Of a stretch of DNA of 64,000 nt, positions 40,855 through 50,716 are shown in pieces. The DNA is from Streptomyces sp. NBC_00094 (GTDB lineage Bacteria > Actinomycetota > Actinomycetes > Streptomycetales > Streptomycetaceae): NCBI RefSeq assembly GCF_026343125.1, contig NZ_JAPEMB010000001.1, positions 7,569,501-7,633,500 of the forward strand. The letters run 5' to 3'. Within the stretch, counting starts at the first letter, position 1; every line of letters begins with the position of its first letter. A program made the position numbers and the translations under genes. Under the pieces are notes generated by a model. The model was not told the DNA's origin. It saw nothing but the letters and a program-made list of their open reading frames with translations, and made no database searches.

Positions 40855-43800
40855 ATGGCCTTCTTCAGACATGCCCGCGACCGTCGGTCGTGGGGGACCA
40901 GCCTGCTGCGACCGGTCTCGGGCGCCACCGCCCTCGCCGTCGCGGCAGGGGTGTTCGCAGGAACCGTCGTACCCGCCGAGGCCGCGGCCGTGGGGCCCAG
41001 GCCCGACGCGGCGCAGGCCGCGCCGAGCGGCGTGGGCCGGGCGGACCGGATCGACCGGGCCGAGTACGCCGCGCGCACGGCCGCGACCGCGCGGGCACGG
41101 GGGGCCGAAAAGCCCGTGACGGTCGACGCGTTGACGACCGAGAACACCCGGACCGTCGCCAACCCGGACGGCTCGTTCACGCTGACCCAGAACGCGGTGC
41201 CGGTCCGTGCCCGCAAGAACAAGACCTGGGTCCCCATCGACACCACACTGGCCCGACGGTCCGACGGGCGCCTCGCGCCCGCGGCGGTCGTGACCGACGT
41301 GTCCTTCTCCGGCGGCGGCAGCGGCCCGCTGGCGACCATGACCAGGGACGGCAAGAGCGTCTCCCTCGACTGGCCCACCGCGCTGCCCACGCCGGTCGTC
41401 GACGGCAACACCGCGACCTACCCGTCCGTACTCCCGGACGTCGATCTCGCCGTCACCGCCAGCGCCGTAGGCTTCGGCCACGTCCTGGTCGTCAAGACCG
41501 CGGAGGCCGCGGCCGACCCAGCCCTCGCGGACCTGCGGCTCGCCACGGACACCGAGGGCGTGACCCTCAGCGAGAACGGCAGCGGCGACGTCATCGCCAA
41601 GGACCAGGCGGGACGCACGGTCTTCCGCGCCGACCCGCCCCTCGTCTGGGACTCAGCGGGCGAGACGCCCCTCGGCCCGGTCACCTCCGCGCCGACCCGT
41701 ACGACCGGGTCGGCCGTCGCCGGCAGCCTCCTGGCCCCGTCCGGCGAGGCCATCACGTCCGACGAGGCCCGCGCGTCCGGCCGCTCCAGCGTCCACGGCC
41801 CCGGCCGGAACGCGCACCACAGCCGCATCGCCATGACCGTGCGCGACGACCGCATCTCCCTCGCCCCGGACAAGGCGCTGCTCACCAGTCCGGACACCGT
41901 GTACCCGCTGTACATCGACCCGAACTGGACGGGCAGTCCGTCGCTGGTCTCCTGGGCCTCCATCAACAGCATGGGCTGGAAGGCCACGACCGGCAGCGAG
42001 GCCCGCGTCGGCTACCTCGGCAACTGGTCGGGCTGCGGCGACTACTGCGGCTCGACGGCGCGCTCGTACTTCATGATGAACGCCGACGGCATCCGTGGCG
42101 CCAACGTGACGTCCGCCACCTTCCGCCCGTGGTTCTTCAAGGCCGCGAACTCCGCCCCCGAGCCCACCGAGATCTATCTCGACGAGGCCGTCCCCGCCGA
42201 TCTCCACTGGGGCAACAAGCCGTCCGGGGGCAACTCGACCTACGTCACCACGGTCCCCTCCTGCATCGGCAACGACAGCTGCGGTGACGGGCAGGTGCAC
42301 TTCGACGTCACGTCCGCGGCGAGGACGGCCGCGGCCGGTGGCCGCCGCACCTTCGAGGTGAAGGCCCAGAGCGAGAGCAACAACCTCCAGTGGAAGAAGA
42401 TCGACCCGACCCAGACCGACTGGACGGTGACCTACTACCTCGCGCCCTACATGGACACCACGTACGTGACGACCCCGCAGGTCACGGCCTTCGGCGGCAC
42501 GTACGTCAACTCCCGTGACGTGACGATGAAGGCCACCGGCGGGAACGTCTCGGGCGAGCGCGTCGCGAGTGCGTACGAGATCTGGAACTGGTCCAACGGA
42601 CAGAACACGTCGGCCGTCGCCAACGCGCTGTACAGCGCCTACACCGCGACCGGTGGCTCGTACACGTTCCGCGGCCTCGCCGACGGCACGTACGCCTGGC
42701 GCGGCGTGATCCGCAGCGAGCAGGGAGGCATGTGGTCCGGCTGGTCGCCCTGGCAGGTCTTCACCGTCGACGCCACCGCGCCGCCGAAGCCGACGATCAC
42801 CTCCCTGGAGTTCCCCGGCTGGAACTACGGAGCCGCCTACAGCGATCAGGGCACCTTCAACCTCACCACGTACGACGTCGACAACGTCGCCGGATACGTC
42901 TTCGTCCTCGACGGTGACCTCGGCGCCACCACGTGGAGCCAGCAGTCGCAGCCGCCCACGTGGGTGGCCGGACAGCCCATCGTCCGTGGCAAGCAGTACT
43001 GGGTCGCGGCCGCCAACACCCTCGCGGCCGTCCGGTTCGCCCCCGGCCTCGTCGGACCGCACCACCTGAACGCCAAGGCGGTCGACAAGGCGGGCCTCAC
43101 CTCCGCCCAACAAGGCGACCACTTGTTCTACGCCGGCCTGACACGCGCGGAGTACGTCTACGGCAGCCAACTCGCCAACGGCTACGCGAAGGACGGCATC
43201 GCCGCCGGGCCCAGTACCTGGACCACGGCCAACGGGGCCTCCGTCACGGTCCAGAACGGCTGCTGCGGCATCGCGTGGGGCAACGGGACACAGGCGATGC
43301 TCTCGGGACCGGTCGCCGTGGGCGACAAGGCCGTCTTCCGTTTCGTCCTGCCGCAGACCGGCTACTGGAACTTCGGCGCCAATCTGACCACTTCGTACGA
43401 CTACGGCCGCTACAGCCTCACCCTCGACCAGGGCACCGGCACGGAGGCGCTCCTCGCCGGTGACGTCGACGGCTACAGCTCACGTGTCCTCACCACGTAC
43501 CGGGACCTCGGCACGGCGAAGCGCGCGAACGACCAGCCGATCGAGCTGGCCGCGGGTGTGCACACGCTCACCCTGAAGATCATCGGGAAGAACGCGTCCT
43601 CGGGCGGGCACCAGGCCGGCCTCGACACGCTGCGCTTCTCCCTGATGAGCCCCACCTGCACGCTCACGGACCTGAGCAAGTGCCGCAACAACATCGCCGT
43701 CAGCCCGGACAACAACCACGACGCGGCCGACGCGGACGGAGGCGGAGTGAGCTTCTCCGCCGGCGAACTCGCAGCCGCGGGCTGGACGCCCGGAGCGGCG

Positions 43801-45564
43801 ATCACCGTCAACGGCGCACCGATGTCGCTCCCCGGATACGGAGTCGGCAAGGCGGACAACATCCTGGCGAGCGGGCAGACGGTCACCGTCGACACCACTG
43901 GACCGGCGAACAGCGGCAACGCGATCGTGTTCCTCGGATTCTCCACCGCGGGCGCGGTCGAGGGGGCCACCGGGTCCATCACGTACCCGCTCGACCCGGA
44001 CGGCACCAGCAGCTGCGGAGCCTCGACCACCCACACGTACACGATCGACAGCATGCCCGACTGGACCCAGGGCGATCCCGCGGCCAAGACGGCCGGCTTC
44101 GCAACGCGGAACCTGCGGGGCGGCGCCACCGACGCGTACAAGCCGCAGCTCTTCGCGGTCTCGGTCGCGCTGCCGTGCCCGGGCAAGCCGATCAGCGCCA
44201 TCCGGCTTCCCGTCGTTACCGACAAGCTGACCTCGGGTACCAGGGCCCTGCACATCATGGGCGTCGGCATCCGGACCGCCTCGTACGTCCCGGGCACGGG
44301 TGACGGCCAGAACTGGAACGGCACCTGGGCCGCCCGACAGGACGGCAACGCTGGCACCTGGACCGACCAGACCATCCGGGTGCCCGCCCGGATCACCGTC
44401 GGCAACAGCGAGGGCGGCAAGGTCCGCATCCGGCTGTCGAACGCGTACGGCACCACTCCGGTGACCTTCCCGCACGTGTCCGTCGCCCCGCAGGCGGCCG
44501 CCGGCAGTCCGGCGGCCGGCGCACTCCCGCTGCCGGTGACGTTCGGCGGCTCGGCCTCCCTGACCATCCCGGTCGGCGGCGAGGCCACGAGCGACCCGGT
44601 GGAGCTGACCGCAGTACAGCAGAGCACCCTGCTGGTGAGCCTCCAGCTTCAGGGTGCCGTGCCGAACATCCCGGTCCACAACAACGCGCAGGCGAAGATC
44701 TGGGCCTCCGCCGCGGGAACCGGCGACCACACGGCCGACACGGCGGCCGACGCCTTCCCCGTGACCATGCCGTTCATCCCGTACCTGACGGCCGTCGACG
44801 TCACACCCACCGAAGGCAACACCGGCGCCTTCGCGCTCTACGGCGACCAGACGATCAACAGCGACACCGTGGTCGGCGACAACGCGCACCACCTGTCAGC
44901 CCTCATCTTCGACAACGTGGCCGCGCAGTACGCGGCCGACCCCATCGAGAACCCCACGCCGTACGGGGTGCTCAACCTCGGCCGGAACAGCTGGAACCTG
45001 TACAACAACTACCTTCCGGCCCTCTCGGGAAGCGCCAACAGGCTCAGCCCGCCGAGCGCCGGCAACCCGATCGACCGCGCCGTCCTGACCAACTCCAACG
45101 TGCGCGCGGTGCTCATCTCGACCGGTGCCTCGGACATCCTGAACAACGCCACGACCACGGACGTCCAACAGCGGCTCGTCGCCCTGGCCCAGCAGATCCG
45201 GCAGCGGTACATCGATGACAACGGCGTCTCACGCAAGATCGACGTCCAGGTCGCGACCATCCCGAACAGCCTGGCGATGACGACGGCCCAGGACACCGTC
45301 CGCCGCACGGTGAACAACTACATCCTCTGCGGCAAGTCCGACCCGACCGCCGGCGCCTGCACCACCGACGGCCCCGCGCTCGGCGGCAACGCCGACGGAA
45401 CGGTCGACTTCGCGGCAGCGGTCTCCACCGACGGCTCCGCGACCGGCCCGCTGGACGAGAGCAAGTACATCTTCGTGGACTCGACCACCGGCAAGAAGTA
45501 TCACGCCACGTCGTATTTCCAGGCCCTGGCCAACCGCTTCACCCTGGAGGTACGCGGCATCTGA
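40855..45564 (+). CDS. giant secreted protein: DNRLRE-type domain plus SGNH hydrolase-like C-terminus
   Basis: 1569 residues from ATG 40855 (MAFFRHARDRRS), with a signal peptide to about residue 43 (VVPAEAAA). Residues 60-350 resemble the N-terminal region that goes with DNRLRE/RHS-associated secreted proteins. YIDPNWTG...ADGIRGANVTSATFRPW marks the DNRLRE-like beta domain. From about residue 1150, NWNGTWAARQ, QTIRVPARITVG and VRIRLSNAYG match the front half of Streptomyces SGNH/GDSL esterases. The catalytic block reads GDQ (G1330-Q1332) instead of GDS, and the GxND block reads GASD. Divergent from RHS. Probably a binding or scaffold protein; this is inference. Confidence 0.75.
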   Translation: MAFFRHARDRRSWGTSLLRPVSGATALAVAAGVFAGTVVPAEAAAVGPRPDAAQAAPSGVGRADRIDRAEYAARTAATARARGAEKPVTVDALTTENTRTVANPDGSFTLTQNAVPVRARKNKTWVPIDTTLARRSDGRLAPAAVVTDVSFSGGGSGPLATMTRDGKSVSLDWPTALPTPVVDGNTATYPSVLPDVDLAVTASAVGFGHVLVVKTAEAAADPALADLRLATDTEGVTLSENGSGDVIAKDQAGRTVFRADPPLVWDSAGETPLGPVTSAPTRTTGSAVAGSLLAPSGEAITSDEARASGRSSVHGPGRNAHHSRIAMTVRDDRISLAPDKALLTSPDTVYPLYIDPNWTGSPSLVSWASINSMGWKATTGSEARVGYLGNWSGCGDYCGSTARSYFMMNADGIRGANVTSATFRPWFFKAANSAPEPTEIYLDEAVPADLHWGNKPSGGNSTYVTTVPSCIGNDSCGDGQVHFDVTSAARTAAAGGRRTFEVKAQSESNNLQWKKIDPTQTDWTVTYYLAPYMDTTYVTTPQVTAFGGTYVNSRDVTMKATGGNVSGERVASAYEIWNWSNGQNTSAVANALYSAYTATGGSYTFRGLADGTYAWRGVIRSEQGGMWSGWSPWQVFTVDATAPPKPTITSLEFPGWNYGAAYSDQGTFNLTTYDVDNVAGYVFVLDGDLGATTWSQQSQPPTWVAGQPIVRGKQYWVAAANTLAAVRFAPGLVGPHHLNAKAVDKAGLTSAQQGDHLFYAGLTRAEYVYGSQLANGYAKDGIAAGPSTWTTANGASVTVQNGCCGIAWGNGTQAMLSGPVAVGDKAVFRFVLPQTGYWNFGANLTTSYDYGRYSLTLDQGTGTEALLAGDVDGYSSRVLTTYRDLGTAKRANDQPIELAAGVHTLTLKIIGKNASSGGHQAGLDTLRFSLMSPTCTLTDLSKCRNNIAVSPDNNHDAADADGGGVSFSAGELAAAGWTPGAAITVNGAPMSLPGYGVGKADNILASGQTVTVDTTGPANSGNAIVFLGFSTAGAVEGATGSITYPLDPDGTSSCGASTTHTYTIDSMPDWTQGDPAAKTAGFATRNLRGGATDAYKPQLFAVSVALPCPGKPISAIRLPVVTDKLTSGTRALHIMGVGIRTASYVPGTGDGQNWNGTWAARQDGNAGTWTDQTIRVPARITVGNSEGGKVRIRLSNAYGTTPVTFPHVSVAPQAAAGSPAAGALPLPVTFGGSASLTIPVGGEATSDPVELTAVQQSTLLVSLQLQGAVPNIPVHNNAQAKIWASAAGTGDHTADTAADAFPVTMPFIPYLTAVDVTPTEGNTGAFALYGDQTINSDTVVGDNAHHLSALIFDNVAAQYAADPIENPTPYGVLNLGRNSWNLYNNYLPALSGSANRLSPPSAGNPIDRAVLTNSNVRAVLISTGASDILNNATTTDVQQRLVALAQQIRQRYIDDNGVSRKIDVQVATIPNSLAMTTAQDTVRRTVNNYILCGKSDPTAGACTTDGPALGGNADGTVDFAAAVSTDGSATGPLDESKYIFVDSTTGKKYHATSYFQALANRFTLEVRGI

Positions 45565-45571
45565 CCGAGTC

Positions 45572-45615
45572 GAGCCCGGGGGTGGCTCCGCACTTGCGGA
45601 GCCGCCCCCGGGCTC
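45572..45615. terminator. bidirectional terminator between giant protein and subtilase
   Basis: A 20-bp stem (45572-45591 with 45596-45615, one G-T wobble) and a 4-nt loop in the gap between convergent genes. Confidence 0.92.
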
Positions 45616-45641
45616 AGGCGAGACCCGTCAGCGGGTCGGTG

Positions 45642-48600
45642 TCACTTGCCGAACCACGCGTTGTGGATCGACAGCGTCGACTTGTTGCCCTGCTTGTCCG
45701 TGACCTCGGCGGAGAGCGAGATGCCGCTGTCCTTCGCCGGGCTCTTCACGGAGATCCGGCCGTTCGTGACCTTCACGGGCTGCCAGGTCTTCCCGCCGTC
45801 GTAGCTCACGGACACGGCGAGCTTCCCGAGGTTGCCGCCGGCCGCCGCGCCCTGCACGGTCACCGGGACCAGGACCGACAGGCCGGCCGGGGCGCGCGAG
45901 GCGAGGTCGACGGGGGCCGCGAAGCGGACCGTGGACACCGGAAGCGCCGTGGTGGCCGCGACCTGCTGGGAGCGGAACGTGAAGCTGGTGTCGATACGGC
46001 TGGAGGCCCCGGCGATGTTCGCCGGGCGTTCCGCGGAGGTCGTCAGCCGGTACTCGGCGTCGGCGGCGGCGACAGTGAAGGGCTTCGCGCCGGTCAGCGG
46101 GTCGTCGTTCTCGGCGATCCTGACGCCGTCGCGGTACAGCGTCGACGTGGCCGAGGTGTCCGTCGTGTAACCCGCGTGACCCTTGCCGTCGGCGAACAGA
46201 GGCAGGGAGCCGACGAGCTGCTGCTCGCCCGTGTCCGGGTCGGGAGCGGTCCTGAAGACACCCATGTTCTCGCCCAGCAGCGGGCCGAAGACGCCCGTGT
46301 TGAACGTCTCCCGGTACGTCGCGCCGGCCTCGTAGCGCTTGGGGCGGACCATCTCGTAGTTGCCCTCGAAGGCCGGGTACCCCCACTGGTCGGGCTCGCC
46401 GACCTGGTTGAACCTGGTCAGCCACGTGACGCCGTCGGCGGTGGAGACGTGGAAGGTGCGCGTACCCGGAGCCGGCTGCGGCGCCGAGAACCCGTTGCCC
46501 TCCGGCGCACCGGGCAGCTGGGCGTACGGGGAGACGAGCGTGTTCTTCCCGGAGGCGGAGGCACCGAGGCCGACCTTGACCGTGGCCAGCTCGTTCGCCT
46601 TCACGTGCTTGGAGTAGCCGGTGGCGACCCTGCTCGCCTTGCCGCCGAAGGCCACCGAGTACTGAGTGGTGTCGTCCTTGAGGAAGTGCGCGTCCCAGGT
46701 CTGCAGCAGCGAACCGTCGGTGACGGCCGGGCCCATGTGGGCGGTGCGGAAGCCGGTGAAGCCCCTGAGGACCCAGCCGTTGCCGACGCGGCCGATGTCG
46801 GTCGCGCGCTCGTAGTACGTGCCGCCGTAGTCGACACCACTGATGCCGGGCACGGTCATGTCCACCGGCTTGGTCGTGCGAGCGTCGGCGGTGACGGTGG
46901 TGTCGGCGGAGACGTCCAGCTTCGGCTGGGCGATCCAGTCGGTGCCCTTGGTGAAGTCCGACGGGTCCTCGTAGACGGCCGTGTCGAAGGTGTACGAGCC
47001 CTTGGGCACGCGGAGGGTGTGCGCGCCCGGCTCGCTGTCGATGCGGGTCTGGAAGCCCTTCGCGGGGCCGGAGACGCCGATCAGGGTGTTGGCGAAGTTC
47101 TCGGCGTCGGTGCCGTCGCGGCCGAGGGTCCTGACCGTGAGGTCGTAGGACTCCGCCTCGCGTACGGCGACCGCGGCCGAACGGACGGACTGGCCCGCGC
47201 CGGTGGCGGTGACGTAGCCCGAGTAGGTGCCGTCGGCGTCACCGATCCGGGTGTCGGCGATCAGGTCGACCTCGGCCGTGCCGCCGGCCGGCACGGTCAC
47301 CTTCGAGGCGCCGAGTGCGAAGAACCCGGCCGGAGCCGGCTTGCCCGACGGGTCCACGGTGGACACCGAGAGGTCGAGGGTGACGTCGCTGGTACCGAGG
47401 TTGCGGTAGACGACCTTCTTGGTGAGGGGCTTGTCGTCGGTGTGGGGCCACAGCGCCACGCCGTAGTTCAGCGAGCCCGAATCGGCGATCACGCTCTGCG
47501 TCAGCGCCTTGTCGAGCTGAACGCGGCCCGTGCCCTGCTGGAAGGCGGTGTAGGCGCCGCCCTGGGCGGACGCGGTCAGCGCGCCCTTGAGCTCGGCGGA
47601 CTTCCACTCCGGATGCCGCTGCTTCAGGATCGCCGCCGCGCCCGCGACGTGCGGGGTCGCCATGGAGGTGCCGTCGATCTGCAGGTAGCCCGGAGCCGGG
47701 TGCGGTGTGCCGGGCCGCGTGTCGATCGCGCTGCCGGGGGCGGCGGCCGCGGCGATGGCGACGCCGGGCGCCGTCACGTCGGGCTTGACGGCGCCGTCGC
47801 CGACGCGGGGGCCGACGCTGGAGAAGGCCGCCAGCTTGTCGTCCTTGTCGACGGCGCCGACGGTCAGCGCGGCGTCCGCGCTGCCCGGCGAGCCCACCGA
47901 CGACTCGCCGCTCTCGCCCTCGTTGCCCGCCGCGACGGCGAACAGGATCCCCTTCTCGGCGGACAGCTTGTCGACCATCGCCTCCAGCGGGTCGACGCCG
48001 GGGTCGTCGGCACCGCCGAGGCTGAGGTTGACCACGTCCGCGCCTTCGGCGGCGGCCCACTCCATGCCCGCGATGACGGCGGAGTCGTCCCCGTAGCCCT
48101 CGTCGTCGAGGACCTTGCCGCTGATCACCTTGGCGCCGGGGGCGACGCCCTTGAACCGGCCGTCGGACAGGGCGCCGGTGCCGGCGGCGATCGACGCGAC
48201 GTGCGTACCGTGCCCGACCCGGTCCACGGCGTCGGGAGAAGCGGAGAAGTTCTTCTCGCCGACGACCTGCGTCCTGAGGTCGTCGTGGGTCTTGTCGACG
48301 CCGGTGTCGAGGACGGCGATCTTGACGCCCGTGCCGTCGTACCCGGACTCCCACGCCTTGTCGGCGCCGATCTGCCGGACGCTGCGGTCCAGGCTCGCTC
48401 CGCGCACCCCGTCCAGCCACACCTTGCCGATGCCGGAGGAGGTGGCGCGCAGGCCGCTCTGCTGCGGGTTCGTCAGCGCGTCCCACACTCGGGCCACGTC
48501 GTCCTGCGACGTACTGATGGCGTCGGCGTTGAGGGTCGGGAACGTGCGCCGCAGTTCGGTGTCACCGGCCGCACGCACCTCGGCCCGTGCGGCACCGGCA

Positions 48601-49001
48601 CCCCCTTCGTACTGCACGATCAGCTTGAGCCCGGCGCGGTGGCTCTCGCGCAGGCGCGGGTCGGTGAGGACGTCGAGGTCGAAGAGCCGCTGGTCCAGTC
48701 GGCCCGTGGCGATCAGGCGCCGCGCGTCGCCGGGCACCACCAGCGTGCGGTCCCCGGTGCGCTGCACCTGTACGGGTATGTGCTCACGGCCCGCGGCGGA
48801 CTCGAAGCCCACCATCCGGCCCTTTGCGTCCACCACCACGCGGTCGCCCGTGACGAGCGGGATCCGCCGGCTGCCGTCGACGGGTGGGGTGGCGGGTGCG
48901 GTCGTCGCGTTCGCGGCGATCGCGGTCATGGGGCCGGTCATGCCTGCCACCAGGGCCACCGATGTGGCCGCTGCGATGGTGAAGGCGTGTGCCCTCTTCA
49001 C
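45642..49001 (-). CDS. large secreted subtilisin-family serine protease (S8)
   Basis: 1119 residues from GTG 49001; a TTG at 49013 is in frame but sits only 2 nt from GGGGGAG. Signal peptide 1-30, then a propeptide of about 170 residues. Catalytic triad D232 (AVLDTGVDKTH), H267 (GHGTHVAS) and S446 (GTSMATPHVAG), with the oxyanion Asn in AAGNEG. About 650 residues of beta-rich C-terminal domains follow (REAESYDLTVRTLGRDGTD etc.). Streptomyces S8 proteases of this size act on extracellular protein. The 540 nt upstream holds only its promoter and a convergent terminator. Confidence 0.93.
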   Translation of the reverse strand: MKRAHAFTIAAATSVALVAGMTGPMTAIAANATTAPATPPVDGSRRIPLVTGDRVVVDAKGRMVGFESAAGREHIPVQVQRTGDRTLVVPGDARRLIATGRLDQRLFDLDVLTDPRLRESHRAGLKLIVQYEGGAGAARAEVRAAGDTELRRTFPTLNADAISTSQDDVARVWDALTNPQQSGLRATSSGIGKVWLDGVRGASLDRSVRQIGADKAWESGYDGTGVKIAVLDTGVDKTHDDLRTQVVGEKNFSASPDAVDRVGHGTHVASIAAGTGALSDGRFKGVAPGAKVISGKVLDDEGYGDDSAVIAGMEWAAAEGADVVNLSLGGADDPGVDPLEAMVDKLSAEKGILFAVAAGNEGESGESSVGSPGSADAALTVGAVDKDDKLAAFSSVGPRVGDGAVKPDVTAPGVAIAAAAAPGSAIDTRPGTPHPAPGYLQIDGTSMATPHVAGAAAILKQRHPEWKSAELKGALTASAQGGAYTAFQQGTGRVQLDKALTQSVIADSGSLNYGVALWPHTDDKPLTKKVVYRNLGTSDVTLDLSVSTVDPSGKPAPAGFFALGASKVTVPAGGTAEVDLIADTRIGDADGTYSGYVTATGAGQSVRSAAVAVREAESYDLTVRTLGRDGTDAENFANTLIGVSGPAKGFQTRIDSEPGAHTLRVPKGSYTFDTAVYEDPSDFTKGTDWIAQPKLDVSADTTVTADARTTKPVDMTVPGISGVDYGGTYYERATDIGRVGNGWVLRGFTGFRTAHMGPAVTDGSLLQTWDAHFLKDDTTQYSVAFGGKASRVATGYSKHVKANELATVKVGLGASASGKNTLVSPYAQLPGAPEGNGFSAPQPAPGTRTFHVSTADGVTWLTRFNQVGEPDQWGYPAFEGNYEMVRPKRYEAGATYRETFNTGVFGPLLGENMGVFRTAPDPDTGEQQLVGSLPLFADGKGHAGYTTDTSATSTLYRDGVRIAENDDPLTGAKPFTVAAADAEYRLTTSAERPANIAGASSRIDTSFTFRSQQVAATTALPVSTVRFAAPVDLASRAPAGLSVLVPVTVQGAAAGGNLGKLAVSVSYDGGKTWQPVKVTNGRISVKSPAKDSGISLSAEVTDKQGNKSTLSIHNAWFGK

Positions 49002-49465
49002 ATGTGCGCGCAAGTCTCCCCCAGGAGCTTGGGATGAGGTCGAGTGGTCGATTCCGGCCAGGGGCGCAACGGCGCCCGCCGGCGGTCAGCGCAGTATGTG
49101 AGGTGAGCGAGGTGTGATCAACGGCGGTACGGGCGTGGGGGATTGAATCGCATGGTTTCAAGCCATCCTGAAGTCCGCGAGTTCGATGGGACGACGACGG
49201 CGGTGTGACGACCGTGTGACCGCCGACCGATGCTTGTGCGACACCGGGGCATGACAGCCCCTCAGGATCGCGCCCCGGGCAGGCCCCGCCCGCTTTTCGA
49301 GGGCCGGCACCCTCGCGGTCGGAGCGTGCCCCTCCCATTGGCCCGAACTGCACCCGGAGGGAACGGCTCTCCCTCCGGGGCGCGGGAACACGGTCCGCCG
49401 GGCTGAATCCGCGCTTCTTCGGAGCCGGTCGGACCTGCCTGCCCTGTGCCGGCCGAGCATGGCGA
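49002..49465. other. non-coding stretch upstream of subtilase
   Basis: 464 nt. No reading frame here shows coding character by third-base composition or ribosome site. It should hold the subtilase promoter; the more AT-rich part is around 49130-49190. Nothing else seen. Confidence 0.4.
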
Positions 49466-49500
49466 GGTCCGGTCGGCACAGGGGCTGTGCCGACCGGACC
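49466..49500 (-). terminator. terminator at end of persulfide-sensing gene group
   Basis: A 16-bp perfect stem (49466-49481 with 49485-49500) and a GGG loop, 42 nt past the CstR stop. Confidence 0.9.
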
Positions 49501-49541
49501 GGGAAGGGGTGCGACCGGGAAGAGGGCGGGCCGGGAAGGGG

Positions 49542-49805
49542 TCAGGCGAGGGTGAGGAAGAGCTTCTCCAGTTCGTCCTGGGTCATGGGCGGGGCGTCGG
49601 AGTCGTCGGCGAGGCACTGCCGCATCCCGCTTGCCACGATCTTGAACCCGGCCCGGTCCAGGGCCCGGGAGACGGCGGCCAGCTGGGTCACGACGTCCTT
49701 GCAGTCACGGCCCGACTCGACCATCGCGATCACCGCGGCCAGCTGTCCCTGGGCCCGGCGCAACCGGTTCAGGACCGGCCGTACCGATTCTTCGTCCACG
49801 TGCAC
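49542..49805 (-). CDS. cstR: CsoR-family repressor, CstR-type persulfide sensor
   Basis: 87 residues from GTG 49805, with a strong AAGGAGGA site 5 nt upstream. All-helical DUF156 fold with PVLNRLRRAQGQLAAV. C35 (GRDCKDVV) and C64 (GMRQCL) are 29 apart, as in CsoR/CstR, but the copper-ligand histidine four residues before the second Cys is glycine (G60). This points to the persulfide sensor CstR rather than copper CsoR. Neighbours are sulfur-handling genes, and the ATACCCC palindromes fit this regulator class. Confidence 0.9.
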   Translation of the reverse strand: MHVDEESVRPVLNRLRRAQGQLAAVIAMVESGRDCKDVVTQLAAVSRALDRAGFKIVASGMRQCLADDSDAPPMTQDELEKLFLTLA

Positions 49806-49834
49806 GGAGTTCCTCCTTCGCCCCCCTGACAAGA

Positions 49835-49850
49835 ATACCCCAAGGGGTAT
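49835..49850. promoter_or_regulatory. CsoR/CstR operator 1 (autoregulatory)
   Basis: ATACCCCAAGGGGTAT: 7-bp perfect arms around AA, 30 nt upstream of the cstR start. First of five related sites in 3.2 kb. Confidence 0.9.
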
Positions 49851-49861
49851 AAATCGGGCCT

Positions 49862-50716
49862 TTACTGCGCTCTCTGCCGAGGGGTCCGCCACAGCCGTAC
49901 CGCGATCGCGGCGGCGGATACGGCCCCGAGCCCCGCCCAGGTCGCCGGGTGCGCCCACACGGCGGTGTCGAGCTGCTGGGCGAGGACGAAGACGCCCATG
50001 ACGACGACGAACCATCCGAACGCCGTGCGCAGTACGTCCTGCGGGATGCGCCCCGCGAGACGGCCGCCGGCCAGGCTGCCGACCACCGCGGCGGCTGTCA
50101 CGGTGAGGGCGAGGCGCCAGTCGATCTCGACGCCCGAGAGGTGCCCGGCGAGTCCGGCGAAGGACTTCATGGCGATGACGAGGAGCGAGGTGCCGACGGC
50201 GATGTTCATGGGGAGCCCGCCGAGGAGGGCGAGGGCCGGCACGACGAGGAATCCGCCGCCGGAGCCGACCAGGCCCGTCACCGCGCCGACGACGAGGCCC
50301 TCGACCGCGATGTGCTTCAGCGGCAGATCGCCGTGCGCGGGCCGCTCCTTCGGCCGGCCGCGCCGGGGCCTGCGGAGCATCGCGACCGCGGTGGCCAGCA
50401 TCATCAGGGCGAACGCGACGAGCAGGGCCGTACCGGGGACGTACGCGGCGAGCCGCCCGCCGCCGTACGCGCCGGCCATGCTGAAAGCGCCGAAGAGCAG
50501 CCCGGTCCGCCAGCGGACCCGCCGGGCCCGCGCGTGGGGGACCAGGGCGGCGAGGCTGGTGACGCCGACCACGAACAGCGAGGTCGCGATCGCCTCCTTC
50601 GTGTCGAGACCGGCCAGGTAGACCAGGATCGGCACGGTGAGGATCGAGCCGCCGCCACCGAGGACGCCGAGGCTGACACCGACGAGCAGGGATGCCGCGA
50701 CGACGAGGGTGGTCAC
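49862..50716 (-). CDS. TauE/SafE-family sulfite/sulfonate exporter
   Basis: 284 residues, GTG 50716 overlapping the upstream stop (GTGA). About eight membrane segments in two related halves, each with a glycine-rich block (LGVLGGGGSILTVPILVYLA and GLVGSGGGFLVVPALALLGG), the TauE signature. Expected to export sulfite or a related sulfur anion formed by the persulfide pathway. Cotranscribed with the rhodanese-DUF2892 gene. Confidence 0.92.
   Translation of the reverse strand: MTTLVVAASLLVGVSLGVLGGGGSILTVPILVYLAGLDTKEAIATSLFVVGVTSLAALVPHARARRVRWRTGLLFGAFSMAGAYGGGRLAAYVPGTALLVAFALMMLATAVAMLRRPRRGRPKERPAHGDLPLKHIAVEGLVVGAVTGLVGSGGGFLVVPALALLGGLPMNIAVGTSLLVIAMKSFAGLAGHLSGVEIDWRLALTVTAAAVVGSLAGGRLAGRIPQDVLRTAFGWFVVVMGVFVLAQQLDTAVWAHPATWAGLGAVSAAAIAVRLWRTPRQRAQ

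Noticed and set aside
42875..42890. GACAACGTCGCC resembling the LacI palindrome inside the giant secreted protein gene.
   Set aside because: Only the left half matches; codons are the usual GC-rich ones.
49158..49460. A 100-codon minus-strand frame between subtilase and cstR.
   Set aside because: Arg/Ser-rich with no ribosome site and no coding-type third-base pattern.
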